A DNA stretch of 64,000 nt from Methylobacter tundripaludum (GTDB lineage: Bacteria > Pseudomonadota > Gammaproteobacteria > Methylococcales > Methylomonadaceae): assembly GCF_002934365.1 (NCBI RefSeq), contig NZ_PTIY01000010.1, positions 124,001 through 188,000 of the forward strand, given 5' to 3'. The notes below the pieces were generated by a model. The model was not told the DNA's origin. It searched no databases and saw only the letters and a list, made by a program, of their open reading frames with translations. A program made the translations under genes and the position numbers. This document shows positions 55,820-64,000 of this stretch, in pieces. The number at the start of each line of letters is the position of its first letter. The first letter of the stretch is position 1.

Positions 55820-56574
55820 GCATGATTTTAGCCATTGCTTCCCGTGAATTCAGAAGCCTGTTTTTGTCACCGATGGCCTGGACGATATTAGCCGTCCTGC
55901 AATTCATCCTGGCGTTTTTATTTTTAACCCAGGTTGAAGCCTTCACCTCACTCCAGCCCAAACTGGCTTCGATTGAAGGCGCACCCGGCCTGACCGATAT
56001 TATCGTGCCGCCCTTGTTCGGCAACGCGGGCATCATTCTGTTACTGGTCACGCCGTTATTGACCATGCGCCTGATCTGCGAAGAACGCCGCAACAAGACC
56101 TTATCCCTGCTGCTTTCCGCGCCTGTTTCCAATATCGACATCATACTCGGCAAGTATTTAGGCCTACTCGGACTGATGCTGTTGATCATTGCGCTGATCA
56201 CCCTGATGCCGTTATCTTTGTTGTCCGGCGCCGAGCTCGATTTCGGCAAACTATTCGCCAATATCCTGGCGCTGCTGCTGCTGGTTACCGCTTTTACCGC
56301 AATCGGCCTGTTTATGTCCTGTGTCGCCGGCCATCCCACCGTTGCCGCAATGGGCGCCTTCGGCATGTTGTTGCTGTTGTGGATTCTGGATTGGTCTGCC
56401 GGCATGAACGATCAACGCAGCGAGCTGCTTGAATACCTGTCGATCTTAAGGCACTTCCAGAATATCCAAAGCGGCCTGATCAGCTCGGCCGACCTGAGTT
56501 ACTTCGTGCTGTTTACCGCCACCTTCATCACCCTGAGCATTCGCAGCCTGGATAACGACCGCTTGCAAAAATGA
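55816..56574 (+). CDS. ABC-2 type permease (GldF-like)
   Basis: 252 residues from the ATG at 55816; a frame from 55735 lies inside the ATPase gene. About six hydrophobic segments (PMAWTILAVLQFILAFLFL, IILLLVTPLLTM, LGLLGLMLLIIALI). It overlaps the next gene by ATGA, so three genes form one operon. Confidence 0.9.
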   Translation: MSMILAIASREFRSLFLSPMAWTILAVLQFILAFLFLTQVEAFTSLQPKLASIEGAPGLTDIIVPPLFGNAGIILLLVTPLLTMRLICEERRNKTLSLLLSAPVSNIDIILGKYLGLLGLMLLIIALITLMPLSLLSGAELDFGKLFANILALLLLVTAFTAIGLFMSCVAGHPTVAAMGAFGMLLLLWILDWSAGMNDQRSELLEYLSILRHFQNIQSGLISSADLSYFVLFTATFITLSIRSLDNDRLQK

Positions 56575-57953
56575 AAATATCCCGCCATAAACACCAGCAG
56601 ATCCGCTTAAAAAACGGACTTATCGTCCTGGCTTTATTGTGCGCTTTCGGCACGCTGGCTTGGTTAAGCAACCGTTATAAAGTGGAAACCGATATAACCG
56701 GCAACAACAGCAACAGCCTGTCCCAGGCTTCGCAAAAACTGCTGGAATCGCTGCCCGGCGACATACGCCTGACCGCCTACATTAAAAAAGAACCGGCATT
56801 AAGAAGCCAGATTGCACAATTGGTTGACCGCTACAAACGGCATAAAGCCGATCTGACGCTAAGCTTCATAGACCCCGATTCGCAGCCGGACAAAACCCGC
56901 GAATTGAATATAGATGCAACCGGCGCCGTTATTGTCGAATATCAGGGCCGCAGCGAAAAACTGAACTTTATCGACGAATCATCGCTGACTAATGCCCTGT
57001 TGCAACTGGCTAACGCCGGTGAACGCTGGGTCACCTTCCTGACCGGTCACGGCGAACGCGCACCTGACGGCATCGCCAATTTCGATTTAGGCCAATTCGG
57101 CAAGGAACTGGATCGCCGTAAAATCAAGGCTCAAACCATCAATCTGGCGACAATGCCGGACATTCCCCGCAACTCCGCATTGCTGGTGCTTACCGCTCCC
57201 GCCGTTCCGCTACTGCCCGCCGAGCTTGAACTGATCAAACGCTATATCCGGCAAGGCGGCAACCTTTTGCTGCTAACCGATCCGGGCAACCGCCATCTGG
57301 ACGCATTGCAACAGCTCATAGGTTTGCGCCAGCTTCCGGGAACTCTCGTAGACAGCAGCTCCAAGCTTTACGGCATTAACGACCCCAGCTTCGTGCTCGC
57401 CAGCGACTATATTCGCCATCCCGTCACCCAGGGTTTTCAGACCATCACCGTTTACCCGGTTGCCGCCGCGCTGGAAATCGGCGAAGAAACGGATTTCCAG
57501 GCCGTAGTCCTGCTTAAAAGCGCATCGCAGTCATGGACGGAAACCGGCCCGATAGCCGGGAAAATTCTTTTCGATGCCGACGGCGACGAAAAACAAGGGC
57601 CGCTTGCCTTCGCCTATGCGTTGACCCGCCCTTCGACAAGCTCAGGACAGGTTCTTTCGACAAGCTCAGACAAAGAACCTTTGGAACAGCGCATTATCGT
57701 GACTGGCGATGGCGATTTCCTGTCCAACAGCTATATCGGTAATGTCGGCAACCTGGACATAGGACTGCGAATGGTCAACTGGCTGATTCATGACGACCGG
57801 TTTATCGACATCCCGGCAAAAATCGCAACCGATAAAAGCCTGCAACTGAGCCAGATCAGCGTCGCCGTGATCGGTTTCGGCTTTTTGGTTGTCATACCGT
57901 TTTTATTAATGGGCGCAGGCTTTTACATCTGGCGTAAACGCAAGCAGCGTTAG
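56571..57953 (+). CDS. GldG-like ABC accessory protein with an in-frame repeat insertion
   Basis: 460 residues. One N-terminal helix, a large periplasmic domain (GHGERAPDGIANFDL, LLLTDPGNRHLDALQ) and a C-terminal helix (VAVIGFGFLVVIPFLLMGAGFYIW), the GldG/DUF4350-like layout. Between residues 353 and 370 the residues RPSTSSGQVLSTSSDKEP are encoded by a TTCGACAAGC-type palindromic repeat (57628-57680), so an interspersed repeat has been inserted without breaking the frame. Confidence 0.87.
   Translation: MKISRHKHQQIRLKNGLIVLALLCAFGTLAWLSNRYKVETDITGNNSNSLSQASQKLLESLPGDIRLTAYIKKEPALRSQIAQLVDRYKRHKADLTLSFIDPDSQPDKTRELNIDATGAVIVEYQGRSEKLNFIDESSLTNALLQLANAGERWVTFLTGHGERAPDGIANFDLGQFGKELDRRKIKAQTINLATMPDIPRNSALLVLTAPAVPLLPAELELIKRYIRQGGNLLLLTDPGNRHLDALQQLIGLRQLPGTLVDSSSKLYGINDPSFVLASDYIRHPVTQGFQTITVYPVAAALEIGEETDFQAVVLLKSASQSWTETGPIAGKILFDADGDEKQGPLAFAYALTRPSTSSGQVLSTSSDKEPLEQRIIVTGDGDFLSNSYIGNVGNLDIGLRMVNWLIHDDRFIDIPAKIATDKSLQLSQISVAVIGFGFLVVIPFLLMGAGFYIWRKRKQR
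57628..57680. repeat. REP-like element inside the gldG-like coding sequence
   Basis: CCCTTCGACAAGCTCAGGAC is followed by a hairpin AGGTTCTTT (57649-57657) / AAAGAACCT (57672-57680) whose loop repeats TCGACAAGCTCAGA. It is the same core as in the intergenic copies, but read through as protein. Confidence 0.8.
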
Positions 57954-58222
57954 CCAAATCCTGCATCGCTGCTGCGCTCCAAGGTACGAATGAAGTATGT
58001 GGCGCCCAAGTCGCTGAACAAAGTGAAACGCATCTTTCGCGATAGATGCGCTTTGTACCTGAGCGCATCTATACCCCCTCTGTTTTGCAAGCTTTTTTCT
58101 ATTTGATCGCTACAGCCAGTCAACGCAGTTGCGGCCTGTTCCCGTTAATGAGCTGGCCCTGAGAATTATCCTATCGTCCTATCGTCCTATCGGCCTCGAA
58201 GACCCACGCGCCAAGATAGATA

Positions 58223-59269
58223 CTACGCAGCCCGACTTTTACTTTCGCGCTTGTTGGCATACATGGCTTCGTCGGCATGTCGCAATAATAGCTCAGCGGT
58301 ATCGCCGTGTTGCGGATAAGTAGCAACACCGACGCTGATATCGGTGCTGACTGCGTTGCCCCGGTAGTTAAAATTGGTGGCAACCAATGTTTCCTTGATG
58401 CGTTTTGCCACCAGCTCCGCTTCTTCTGCGGTGGTTTCAGGCAGCAATACCGTAAATTCGTCGCCGCCGTAGCGGGCAGCGGAATCGCAGCCTCTTAGAC
58501 AATGACGGAAGTTGTCGGCGACCGAGCGCAACAGCAGGTTGCCTGCTTCGTGCCCGTATCGGTCATTGACGATTTTTAAGTTATTGCAATCACCCAAGAG
58601 TAAGCTGAATGTGCGTCCGCCGCGCCGGGCTTGATGCAATTGTTTTTCCAATAATTCCATAAAAGCGCCGCGGTTGTAGAGGCTGGTTAATTCATCGGTT
58701 TGCGCGGAAGTTTTGACACGGCTGAAAGCGTGGTAGATGTCGTTAGACAGCATGGTCGTGATGTAACCCACCAACAACATCGGAAACAGCCAGGTCAGCA
58801 GGACGCTGCCCTCGCTTAAGGAGAACAGCCCATTGCCGGTTACGCCGCTTTTGCCCAAATAGACATAACAAGTGCCGATTAATATCACTTCCAGCAAGGT
58901 AGTCAGCTTACCCAAAGCCAAAGAGCTGGTGATGATCGGTAGAAAGTACAGGTTAAGCAGCAGGCTGTTTTGGCGCCCGGTATGCCAAACGAACCAAGTG
59001 ATCAGCAGGATCATGACCCAGGTTTCTATAGCCAATTTCCAAACATTGGCTTTGGCAAAAAAGTTGAAGTAATGGAATACCATGACGAAACTGGCAAAAG
59101 CGCAGAGTCCGCCCAGTAAAAAGACTTTTACCTCTTCCTCAAGATGCCCTACCACCAGATAAAACATCATCAAAACCAACAGTAACCATTCGATTTCCGC
59201 GACGGTTCGGGAAAAACCATTCAGGGCGTCGGGTTCTTGGTTGAGGCGAAAAAAAGGTTCCTTGGTCAT
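58223..59269 (-). CDS. Membrane-bound diguanylate cyclase (GGDEF)
   Basis: 348 residues from the ATG at 59269. The N-terminal half has about six hydrophobic segments (MMFYLVVGHL, WVMILLITWFVW, LLTWLFPMLLVGYITTML), and the C-terminal half has GGDEF with the sequence RYGGDEFTVLLPET. The inhibitory I-site RGCD lies five residues before, so feedback by c-di-GMP is expected. The frame from 59347 has poor support. Enzyme makes c-di-GMP, which the PilZ protein may bind. Confidence 0.92.
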   Translation of the reverse strand: MTKEPFFRLNQEPDALNGFSRTVAEIEWLLLVLMMFYLVVGHLEEEVKVFLLGGLCAFASFVMVFHYFNFFAKANVWKLAIETWVMILLITWFVWHTGRQNSLLLNLYFLPIITSSLALGKLTTLLEVILIGTCYVYLGKSGVTGNGLFSLSEGSVLLTWLFPMLLVGYITTMLSNDIYHAFSRVKTSAQTDELTSLYNRGAFMELLEKQLHQARRGGRTFSLLLGDCNNLKIVNDRYGHEAGNLLLRSVADNFRHCLRGCDSAARYGGDEFTVLLPETTAEEAELVAKRIKETLVATNFNYRGNAVSTDISVGVATYPQHGDTAELLLRHADEAMYANKRESKSRAA

Positions 59270-59509
59270 GTGGATTTTCCCGTTGATAATATTGGGCTGC
59301 AAAACGTAAAGAAATCGGTTTAATATTCTAACACATACTATATGCAACCCGTGACCTAGCGCATCAGCCTAGCAAAGGCCGCTACCGCTCAAAGCAGGCC
59401 TGCCGCACAGTCCTTACCTCGCTCATTGGCCTTGGGCAAGTTCAGGTAAAACTATCGCTGCAATTACAGCCCAAGCCAGACTCGCCCGGAACTTGCAGCC
59501 ATTCACAGT

Positions 59510-60514
59510 TTAAAAATCTTTGAATCGGCTGCTTAACAATTCCCGCGCCCGACTATCCGCACCCGACGGAAGCTTGTCGGGACCGTCGTTAATCCAGGCG
59601 GCGATGTCTTTCCATGCGGTGGGCGCTTGCAAATCGCGCAACAGCATGTGGTAGCCATGCGGATAAATCGCCACGGTTTTTCCCATCGTATCCGCCTGGA
59701 GGAATTGCTGCAAGAAGGCATACGTCGGTTCCTTGGGGATAATTTCATCTTTCTCGCCGTAAAGCATCAGGGCATTTCCGTGCAGCGACTCGGCGCTGTT
59801 AAATGCCGCATCCATCAAATCGGTCAAACCGTATACCGTTTCGACGCGGGTCGCCTTGATAACCCAGGGGTCGCGCCCTAGGGCGCGGAGCATTTCGATG
59901 TTATCCGACGCCACGACATGTACGCCCTCCCCGGTCAGTGTCAACCAGGGCATAGTATGCGCCAGCGTCCAAAGCAACCCGGTTTGGTACCAAGGCATGG
60001 TTGACCTAGCCCATAATGCCGGCGCTGCAAGAATAACACCTGCGACTTCCGGCATATCTACCCGACTCATGGCGGTGATGACAATCGCGCCGCCCATGCT
60101 TTCTCCCAGCAAATAAACCGGACGTTTGGGGTAACGTTGTTTTACCAATTGCACTAAAACCAGCAAATCCTTGGTATAGGCATCGCCGCCGGCCCACAAA
60201 CCGCGTTGCGGAGCGGCACCGAAACCGCGCTGGTCATACGCGAAACAGGCGATACCCAGCTTACTGAAATACTCCCCCGGCGACTCGAAAAAACGGCTGT
60301 AATCGTTAAACCCGTGCAGCGCGATAATAACCGCATGCGGTTCGGTTTTCGGCAGCCAACGCCGTAATGGCAATCTTGCGCCGTCTTCTGTTAGGAATGT
60401 GTTCTCGCCAAGTTGCGCCGCATTATTTTTTTCACCGGGCGGATAAATCATCGGCATACAGCCGCTTTGACTAATAATCAGTAAAAAAGCAATCAGTAGG
60501 TATCGGAATTTCAT
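59510..60514 (-). CDS. Alpha/beta-hydrolase lipoprotein (lysophospholipase-like)
   Basis: 334 residues with a lipobox (SQSGC) so it is likely a lipoprotein. The nucleophile elbow is GESMGG, and HGFNDYSRFF and YGEKDEIIP mark the family of serine hydrolases such as monoacylglycerol lipase/PldB. The catalytic His is probably in PHGYHML. Lies next to other envelope genes. Confidence 0.85.
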   Translation of the reverse strand: MKFRYLLIAFLLIISQSGCMPMIYPPGEKNNAAQLGENTFLTEDGARLPLRRWLPKTEPHAVIIALHGFNDYSRFFESPGEYFSKLGIACFAYDQRGFGAAPQRGLWAGGDAYTKDLLVLVQLVKQRYPKRPVYLLGESMGGAIVITAMSRVDMPEVAGVILAAPALWARSTMPWYQTGLLWTLAHTMPWLTLTGEGVHVVASDNIEMLRALGRDPWVIKATRVETVYGLTDLMDAAFNSAESLHGNALMLYGEKDEIIPKEPTYAFLQQFLQADTMGKTVAIYPHGYHMLLRDLQAPTAWKDIAAWINDGPDKLPSGADSRARELLSSRFKDF

Positions 60515-60692
60515 ACGCTTATTTCAGCATCGTGTACGGTAGGAACTATTATACCCGTGTCAGCCGGATTCTGACTGTATGGACATATTGACCAAGGCTA
60601 TCCAGCCCGACCCAAAGGCTTTATGATATGGCCGGACGTATTGCAAGAATCCCAACCAAAACAAAAGCCGACCATTAACCTTCTTTTTTACC

Positions 60693-61412
60693 TTGGCAAG
60701 ACAATCCCGCTACTCCAGCCGCAGCAACTTTCGCTCATTATCCTTCAAGGGAATACTGCGCAGGGCGGCGCTTTATTTGCTGTTCACCTTTCTGGCCTCA
60801 TCGGTCGGCCTGTGTCTATTTTTACGCTGGGTGCCGGCGCCCACCTCGGCGTTTATGGTGTATCGGCATGTTGAAGACTTGATTGACGACGGCTCGTTCA
60901 AAACTATTAGATACTCATGGGTCAGCGCAAAAAAAATCTCGCCTTACGCCGCCTCGGCAGTCATTGCTGCCGAAGACCAGCGTTTCTTCCAACATTCCGG
61001 GTTTGATTTGCATGCCATACAATCATCTATTGATATGTATATCGATGGCGGACGGCTTAGGGGCGCGAGCACAATTTCCCAGCAAGTGGCCAAGAATTTA
61101 TTTTTAACACCGTCAAAAAGCTTTGTCCGCAAAGGGCTGGAAGTCTGGTTTACAGTGTTGATCGAACTACTCTGGAGTAAGGATCGGATATTGACGGTTT
61201 ACTTGAATATCGCTGAATTCGGCGACCATCTGTTCGGCATAGAAGCGGCAAGCCAGTATTATTTTGGCGTCCACGCAAATCAAATCAGCAGGTCGCAAGC
61301 GGCATTATTGGCGGCAACCCTGCCTAACCCGATACTGCTGCGGGCGGCACAGCCATCAAGTTATGTACTTAAACGCCAACACTGGATACTCAGGCAAATG
61401 CAAAATCAGTGA
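60693..61412 (+). CDS. mtgA: Monofunctional peptidoglycan glycosyltransferase
   Basis: 239 residues starting at a TTG. After a membrane anchor, the GT51 motifs EDQRFFQHSGFD, GASTISQQVAKNLFL and KDRILTVYLNIAEFG are present; the catalytic Glu is in the first. It polymerises lipid II without a transpeptidase domain. Start choice: no ATG is available upstream in frame, and the length matches the family. Confidence 0.93.
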   Translation: MARQSRYSSRSNFRSLSFKGILRRAALYLLFTFLASSVGLCLFLRWVPAPTSAFMVYRHVEDLIDDGSFKTIRYSWVSAKKISPYAASAVIAAEDQRFFQHSGFDLHAIQSSIDMYIDGGRLRGASTISQQVAKNLFLTPSKSFVRKGLEVWFTVLIELLWSKDRILTVYLNIAEFGDHLFGIEAASQYYFGVHANQISRSQAALLAATLPNPILLRAAQPSSYVLKRQHWILRQMQNQ

Positions 61413-61508
61413 GTTTTTTAGGGACTGTGTCTGGTATAATTTCAGAATTAATAACCGTCCGATACAGACGCCCAATCAATTCAACAGCAAAGTAAGTAGA
61501 GATAAGCC

Positions 61509-62396
61509 ATGAGTATGCAAAAAACCATTATCAACGCCCGTTTATTCATGAGCAGTCTTGTTATATCTAGTGTACTTGCGGGTTGCGCGACAACGCAGGA
61601 AGTCAATGAAAAAGACCCTTGGGAAGGTTGGAACCGCGGCACTCAAGAATTTAATGACGATCTCGACCAAGCCGTTATCAAGCCCGTAGCGAAAGGCTAT
61701 TTGTGGATAACCCCCAAATTCGTTAATGACGGCATAACCAATTTTTTCAGCAATCTTAACGACATCGGCGTAACCGTCAATGATTTGCTACAACTTAAAA
61801 TGCTACAGGGCGGTATGGACGCCAGCCGTTTTCTGGTTAACACTACTGTCGGTGTCGCAGGCTTTATCGATGTGGCAAAAATGATCGATTTGCCAAAGCA
61901 TAATGAAGATTTCGGACAAACGCTAGGCTTCTGGGGCGTTCCGACGGGCAACTATCTGGTGGTGCCGTTTATGGGAGCCAGTTCGCCTAGAGAAGTCGCC
62001 GGGGCTGTTGGCGACGCTTTATTGAACCCGCTCACCTATACCTTTGTATTTGCCGGCAGCGGCGCTGCCATCAGTGCGGTCAATACCGGCGCTAAATCCG
62101 TCGATGTGACCGATACCCGGGCCGATTTGATACCGACTGAAAAAATCGTTGATGAAGCCTCTGTCGACCGCTATTCATTTATCAAAAACTCTTACCAGCA
62201 GCGTCGCGAATACTTGCTCCACGACGGCAATGTGCCTGAAGAAGATGAGCTGCAACTGGAGGCTGAAACCGAAGGCACGAACGTTGCAAAAACTAACGGC
62301 GCTGCTTCGACAGCCACCGGCAGCGGTAACGGTTCAGCTCCGGTTATCGATAACTCCAAACACCTTCTAAATTTGTCGGCGCCTGTTAAAGAATAA
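61509..62396 (+). CDS. mlaA: MlaA (VacJ) phospholipid-transport lipoprotein
   Basis: 295 residues with lipobox VLAGC and the family start DPWEGWNRGTQEFND. Outer-membrane part of the Mla pathway that removes misplaced phospholipids. The rest of the mla genes are not in this window. A second ATG (residue 3) is close. Confidence 0.93.
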   Translation: MSMQKTIINARLFMSSLVISSVLAGCATTQEVNEKDPWEGWNRGTQEFNDDLDQAVIKPVAKGYLWITPKFVNDGITNFFSNLNDIGVTVNDLLQLKMLQGGMDASRFLVNTTVGVAGFIDVAKMIDLPKHNEDFGQTLGFWGVPTGNYLVVPFMGASSPREVAGAVGDALLNPLTYTFVFAGSGAAISAVNTGAKSVDVTDTRADLIPTEKIVDEASVDRYSFIKNSYQQRREYLLHDGNVPEEDELQLEAETEGTNVAKTNGAASTATGSGNGSAPVIDNSKHLLNLSAPVKE

Positions 62397-62504
62397 GTAA
62401 TGCACAGGGCGGCCGGTCTGGCCGCCCCTTTGATGATTGGTGAGCAGTCCGTATTTCGCGCGCTTCGGACGAGTGAGAGTGATATTGTGATCGCCGATTT
62501 TAAA

Positions 62505-63368
62505 ATGAAATTTCCATTATTCATCTTGTTGCTGGGTATTTTCTCCGAATGCTCTTCATCCCCTGCCGCAAATAACTGGGCAACCATCAAACAATCCGTG
62601 CAGATCGGCGACAGCGCGCAGAGCATTGGCTCTTACACGGCCGGCTGCTTAAGTGGCGCCGTCTCGCTACCCCAAAATGGCCCCGGCTATCAATTGATGC
62701 GCCCCACGCGAAACCGGTCATACGGTCACCCCGACTTGATACGGTTTATCGAAAGCATAGCCAAGACCACGCATTCACGGCATTGGGGAGTCCTGCTGAT
62801 CGGCGATCTAGGGCAGCCGCGCGGCGGCCCTACACCAAGCGGGCATCGCAGCCATCAAAGCGGGCTCGATGTCGACATCTGGTATCTGCTGTCGCAACAG
62901 GCCGCAAACCGGAGTCTGACGTTTAATGAGCGCGAAACCTGGAGCGCTCCGTCGGTGCTTGCTGCTCAATCGGATGCTATCGATGACCGCCAGTGGTCAT
63001 CGGCTCACGAAAAAATCCTTGAAATGGCCGCAGGTAAGCCGGAAGTAGACCGCATCTTTGTCAACCCCAGCGTCAAACGCCTGTTATGCAGACGTAAATC
63101 CGACCATAGTTGGCTAAAAAAAATCCGTCCATGGTGGGGCCATGACGATCACTTTCATGTGCGTCTTAAATGCCCATTGAACAATCAAAACTGCACAGCA
63201 CAGGAGCCGCTTCCTGAAAGCGACGGTTGCGATGCATCGCTGGCCTGGTGGTTTTCAGAGGAAGCCAAAACGCCGGCTCCCACGGCTAAAAAACCGGAAC
63301 CGCCGGTACTTCCGGCGCTGTGCGATGTTATTTTGAATGCAACTAAATCAGGCCTTTATCATCCCTAA
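62505..63368 (+). CDS. mepA: Penicillin-insensitive murein endopeptidase
   Basis: 287 residues from the ATG at 62505; the longer frame from 62400 lacks a signal peptide. A signal segment with Cys (MKFPLFILLLGIFSEC) is followed by the metal sites HRSHQSGLDVD and HDDHFHVR, the LAS-type zinc peptidase signature. Cuts D-Ala-mDAP crosslinks in the periplasm. Extra C-terminal tail of about 50 residues. Confidence 0.93.
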   Translation: MKFPLFILLLGIFSECSSSPAANNWATIKQSVQIGDSAQSIGSYTAGCLSGAVSLPQNGPGYQLMRPTRNRSYGHPDLIRFIESIAKTTHSRHWGVLLIGDLGQPRGGPTPSGHRSHQSGLDVDIWYLLSQQAANRSLTFNERETWSAPSVLAAQSDAIDDRQWSSAHEKILEMAAGKPEVDRIFVNPSVKRLLCRRKSDHSWLKKIRPWWGHDDHFHVRLKCPLNNQNCTAQEPLPESDGCDASLAWWFSEEAKTPAPTAKKPEPPVLPALCDVILNATKSGLYHP

Positions 63369-63609
63369 TCGGGACGATAAAGCCCAGTCCGTCATCCGTT
63401 GCAATATATTCGGACAATTCCAGCCTCAACTTATCCAGCGCCTCATCAAGCGCTTCGTGCTTTACCTGGTGAAACGAAGGCAACATGGTTGATGCGTTGT
63501 GATACTTTAAAATATCCAGCAATATTCTGGCTTGTTCAATATTGTATCGATGTTTCACAACTTCTCCGTGGGTACTGCACCGTGTAAACTTATCCAAGTG
63601 TCCACTCAT
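63343..63609 (-). CDS. Small protein of unknown function (88 aa)
   Basis: 88 residues, charged and helical (RILLDILKYHNASTMLPSFHQVKHEALDEALDKLRLELSEY). Its 3' end overlaps the mepA 3' end by 26 bp in convergent orientation. I cannot assign a function. Confidence 0.5.
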   Translation of the reverse strand: MSGHLDKFTRCSTHGEVVKHRYNIEQARILLDILKYHNASTMLPSFHQVKHEALDEALDKLRLELSEYIATDDGLGFIVPIRDDKGLI

Positions 63610-63745
63610 ATCGTCTAGATTCCAATTTATTGATCAGCAATTTGCTTTATTTTCTGACAAGCTAAGGCAGTTTCGTAAAACCTCACCCTACCTGCTTGAC
63701 AAACAAAAGTATTATAACTTGAGACGTCCATAGTAAAAAAGCCAC

Positions 63746-64000
63746 TTAATAAGTTTTCATCAACCCATCCAGCGTTAATCCGCAACTGGGTGCAAACGTT
63801 TTCATAAAAAAAATCACTTCCGGCTGCTCCGACGCCCCAATCGTCACAGCCAATTGCTCGGCAGCGGTTTCAAACTCGGAATTGCCGGCCTTTAATTCGG
63901 CTTGACATTTAAGATAAGCCGAAATTTTATCCGCCGCCTTGATGATCCGCACATGCTCCGGCGGCATCTGGTCGTGATGAATCAGCGCCTGAAAATCCTC
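63746..64000 (-). CDS. yfbR: 5'-deoxynucleotidase, YfbR-like (C-terminal part)
   Basis: The open frame starts beyond the window. Residues EDFQALIHHDQMPPEHVRII then KAADKISAYLKCQAELKAGN match the C-terminal half of YfbR, an HD-domain dNMP phosphatase. About 84 residues of the C-terminal end are seen. The N-terminal HD motif is outside. Confidence 0.75.
   Translation of the reverse strand, partial: EDFQALIHHDQMPPEHVRIIKAADKISAYLKCQAELKAGNSEFETAAEQLAVTIGASEQPEVIFFMKTFAPSCGLTLDGLMKTY

Noticed and set aside
58170-58200. Short tandem ATCGTCCT units
   Set aside because: Only about three short copies; no evidence for a functional repeat.
1-64000. CRISPR array, tRNA or rRNA genes, IS elements with transposase
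   Set aside because: I saw no regularly spaced identical repeats, no cloverleaf with conserved arms and no transposase frame.

Overview
The window looks like a chromosomal piece of a gammaproteobacterium, most plausibly a methanotroph-type (Methylococcales) organism. Gene order in the rseP-dxr-cdsA-uppS-frr-pyrH-tsf-rpsB block and the presence of glnD, hflD, mtgA, mlaA, mepA and a UbiI-type hydroxylase are gammaproteobacterial. The density of copper-handling genes fits a copper-dependent methane oxidiser, but no methane monooxygenase gene lies here, so the lineage is an inference.

Layout. (1) 1-7.0 kb: a minus-strand housekeeping run (rpsB and tsf translation genes, pyrH, frr, isoprenoid and phospholipid genes, rseP cut by the window edge) with a structured rpsB leader and an rpsB-tsf hairpin. 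(2) 7-10.5 kb: map and glnD on the plus strand, coupled by a GTGA overlap. (3) 10.5-25.5 kb: a PilZ protein, a ubiquinone hydroxylase, gltB-gltD, a TetR regulator, pgsA-uvrC, a frameshifted arsS and parE. (4) 25.6-29.2 kb: xseB-ispA, a small orphan and dsbD. (5) 29.6-53 kb: a copper/metal region. (6) 53-64 kb: an EAL-HDOD protein, hflD, a gldAFG-like ABC system, a diguanylate cyclase and envelope genes (lipoprotein hydrolase, mtgA, mlaA, mepA), ending in a yfbR fragment.

The copper region is the most unusual part. A seven-gene operon (35245 down to 29593) encodes a small membrane protein, a MacB/LolD-type ABC permease and ATPase, a Cys-bearing multi-pass membrane protein, a NosL protein, a TlpA-like lipoprotein, and a protein that joins a NosL domain to an outer-membrane beta-barrel. 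Around it lie two SafE-type membrane proteins (one with a cupredoxin domain), three P1B-type copper ATPases, a CopZ, a free-standing HMA_2-like protein, a free-standing Cys-rich metal-binding peptide, and three related single-span small proteins sharing a HP-x3-FG-x-G-x-VAGY-x3-KYRK core, one with a Met-rich extension. Two promoters of this region carry a -24/-12 (GG-N10-GC) sigma-54-like element followed upstream by the same inverted-repeat box; a third copy of the box lies at the head of another copper operon. This suggests a shared enhancer-binding activator, a regulon I cannot match to a described one.

A more AT-rich restriction-modification island (about 41.2-43.0 kb) sits inside the copper region. 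Its endonuclease is fused to a controller-like HTH domain and is preceded by a controller-type C-box pair; next to it is a hicAB pair whose hicA has lost its 5' part. Interspersed palindromic repeats of at least three families lie between genes, and one copy lies in frame inside the gldG-like gene.
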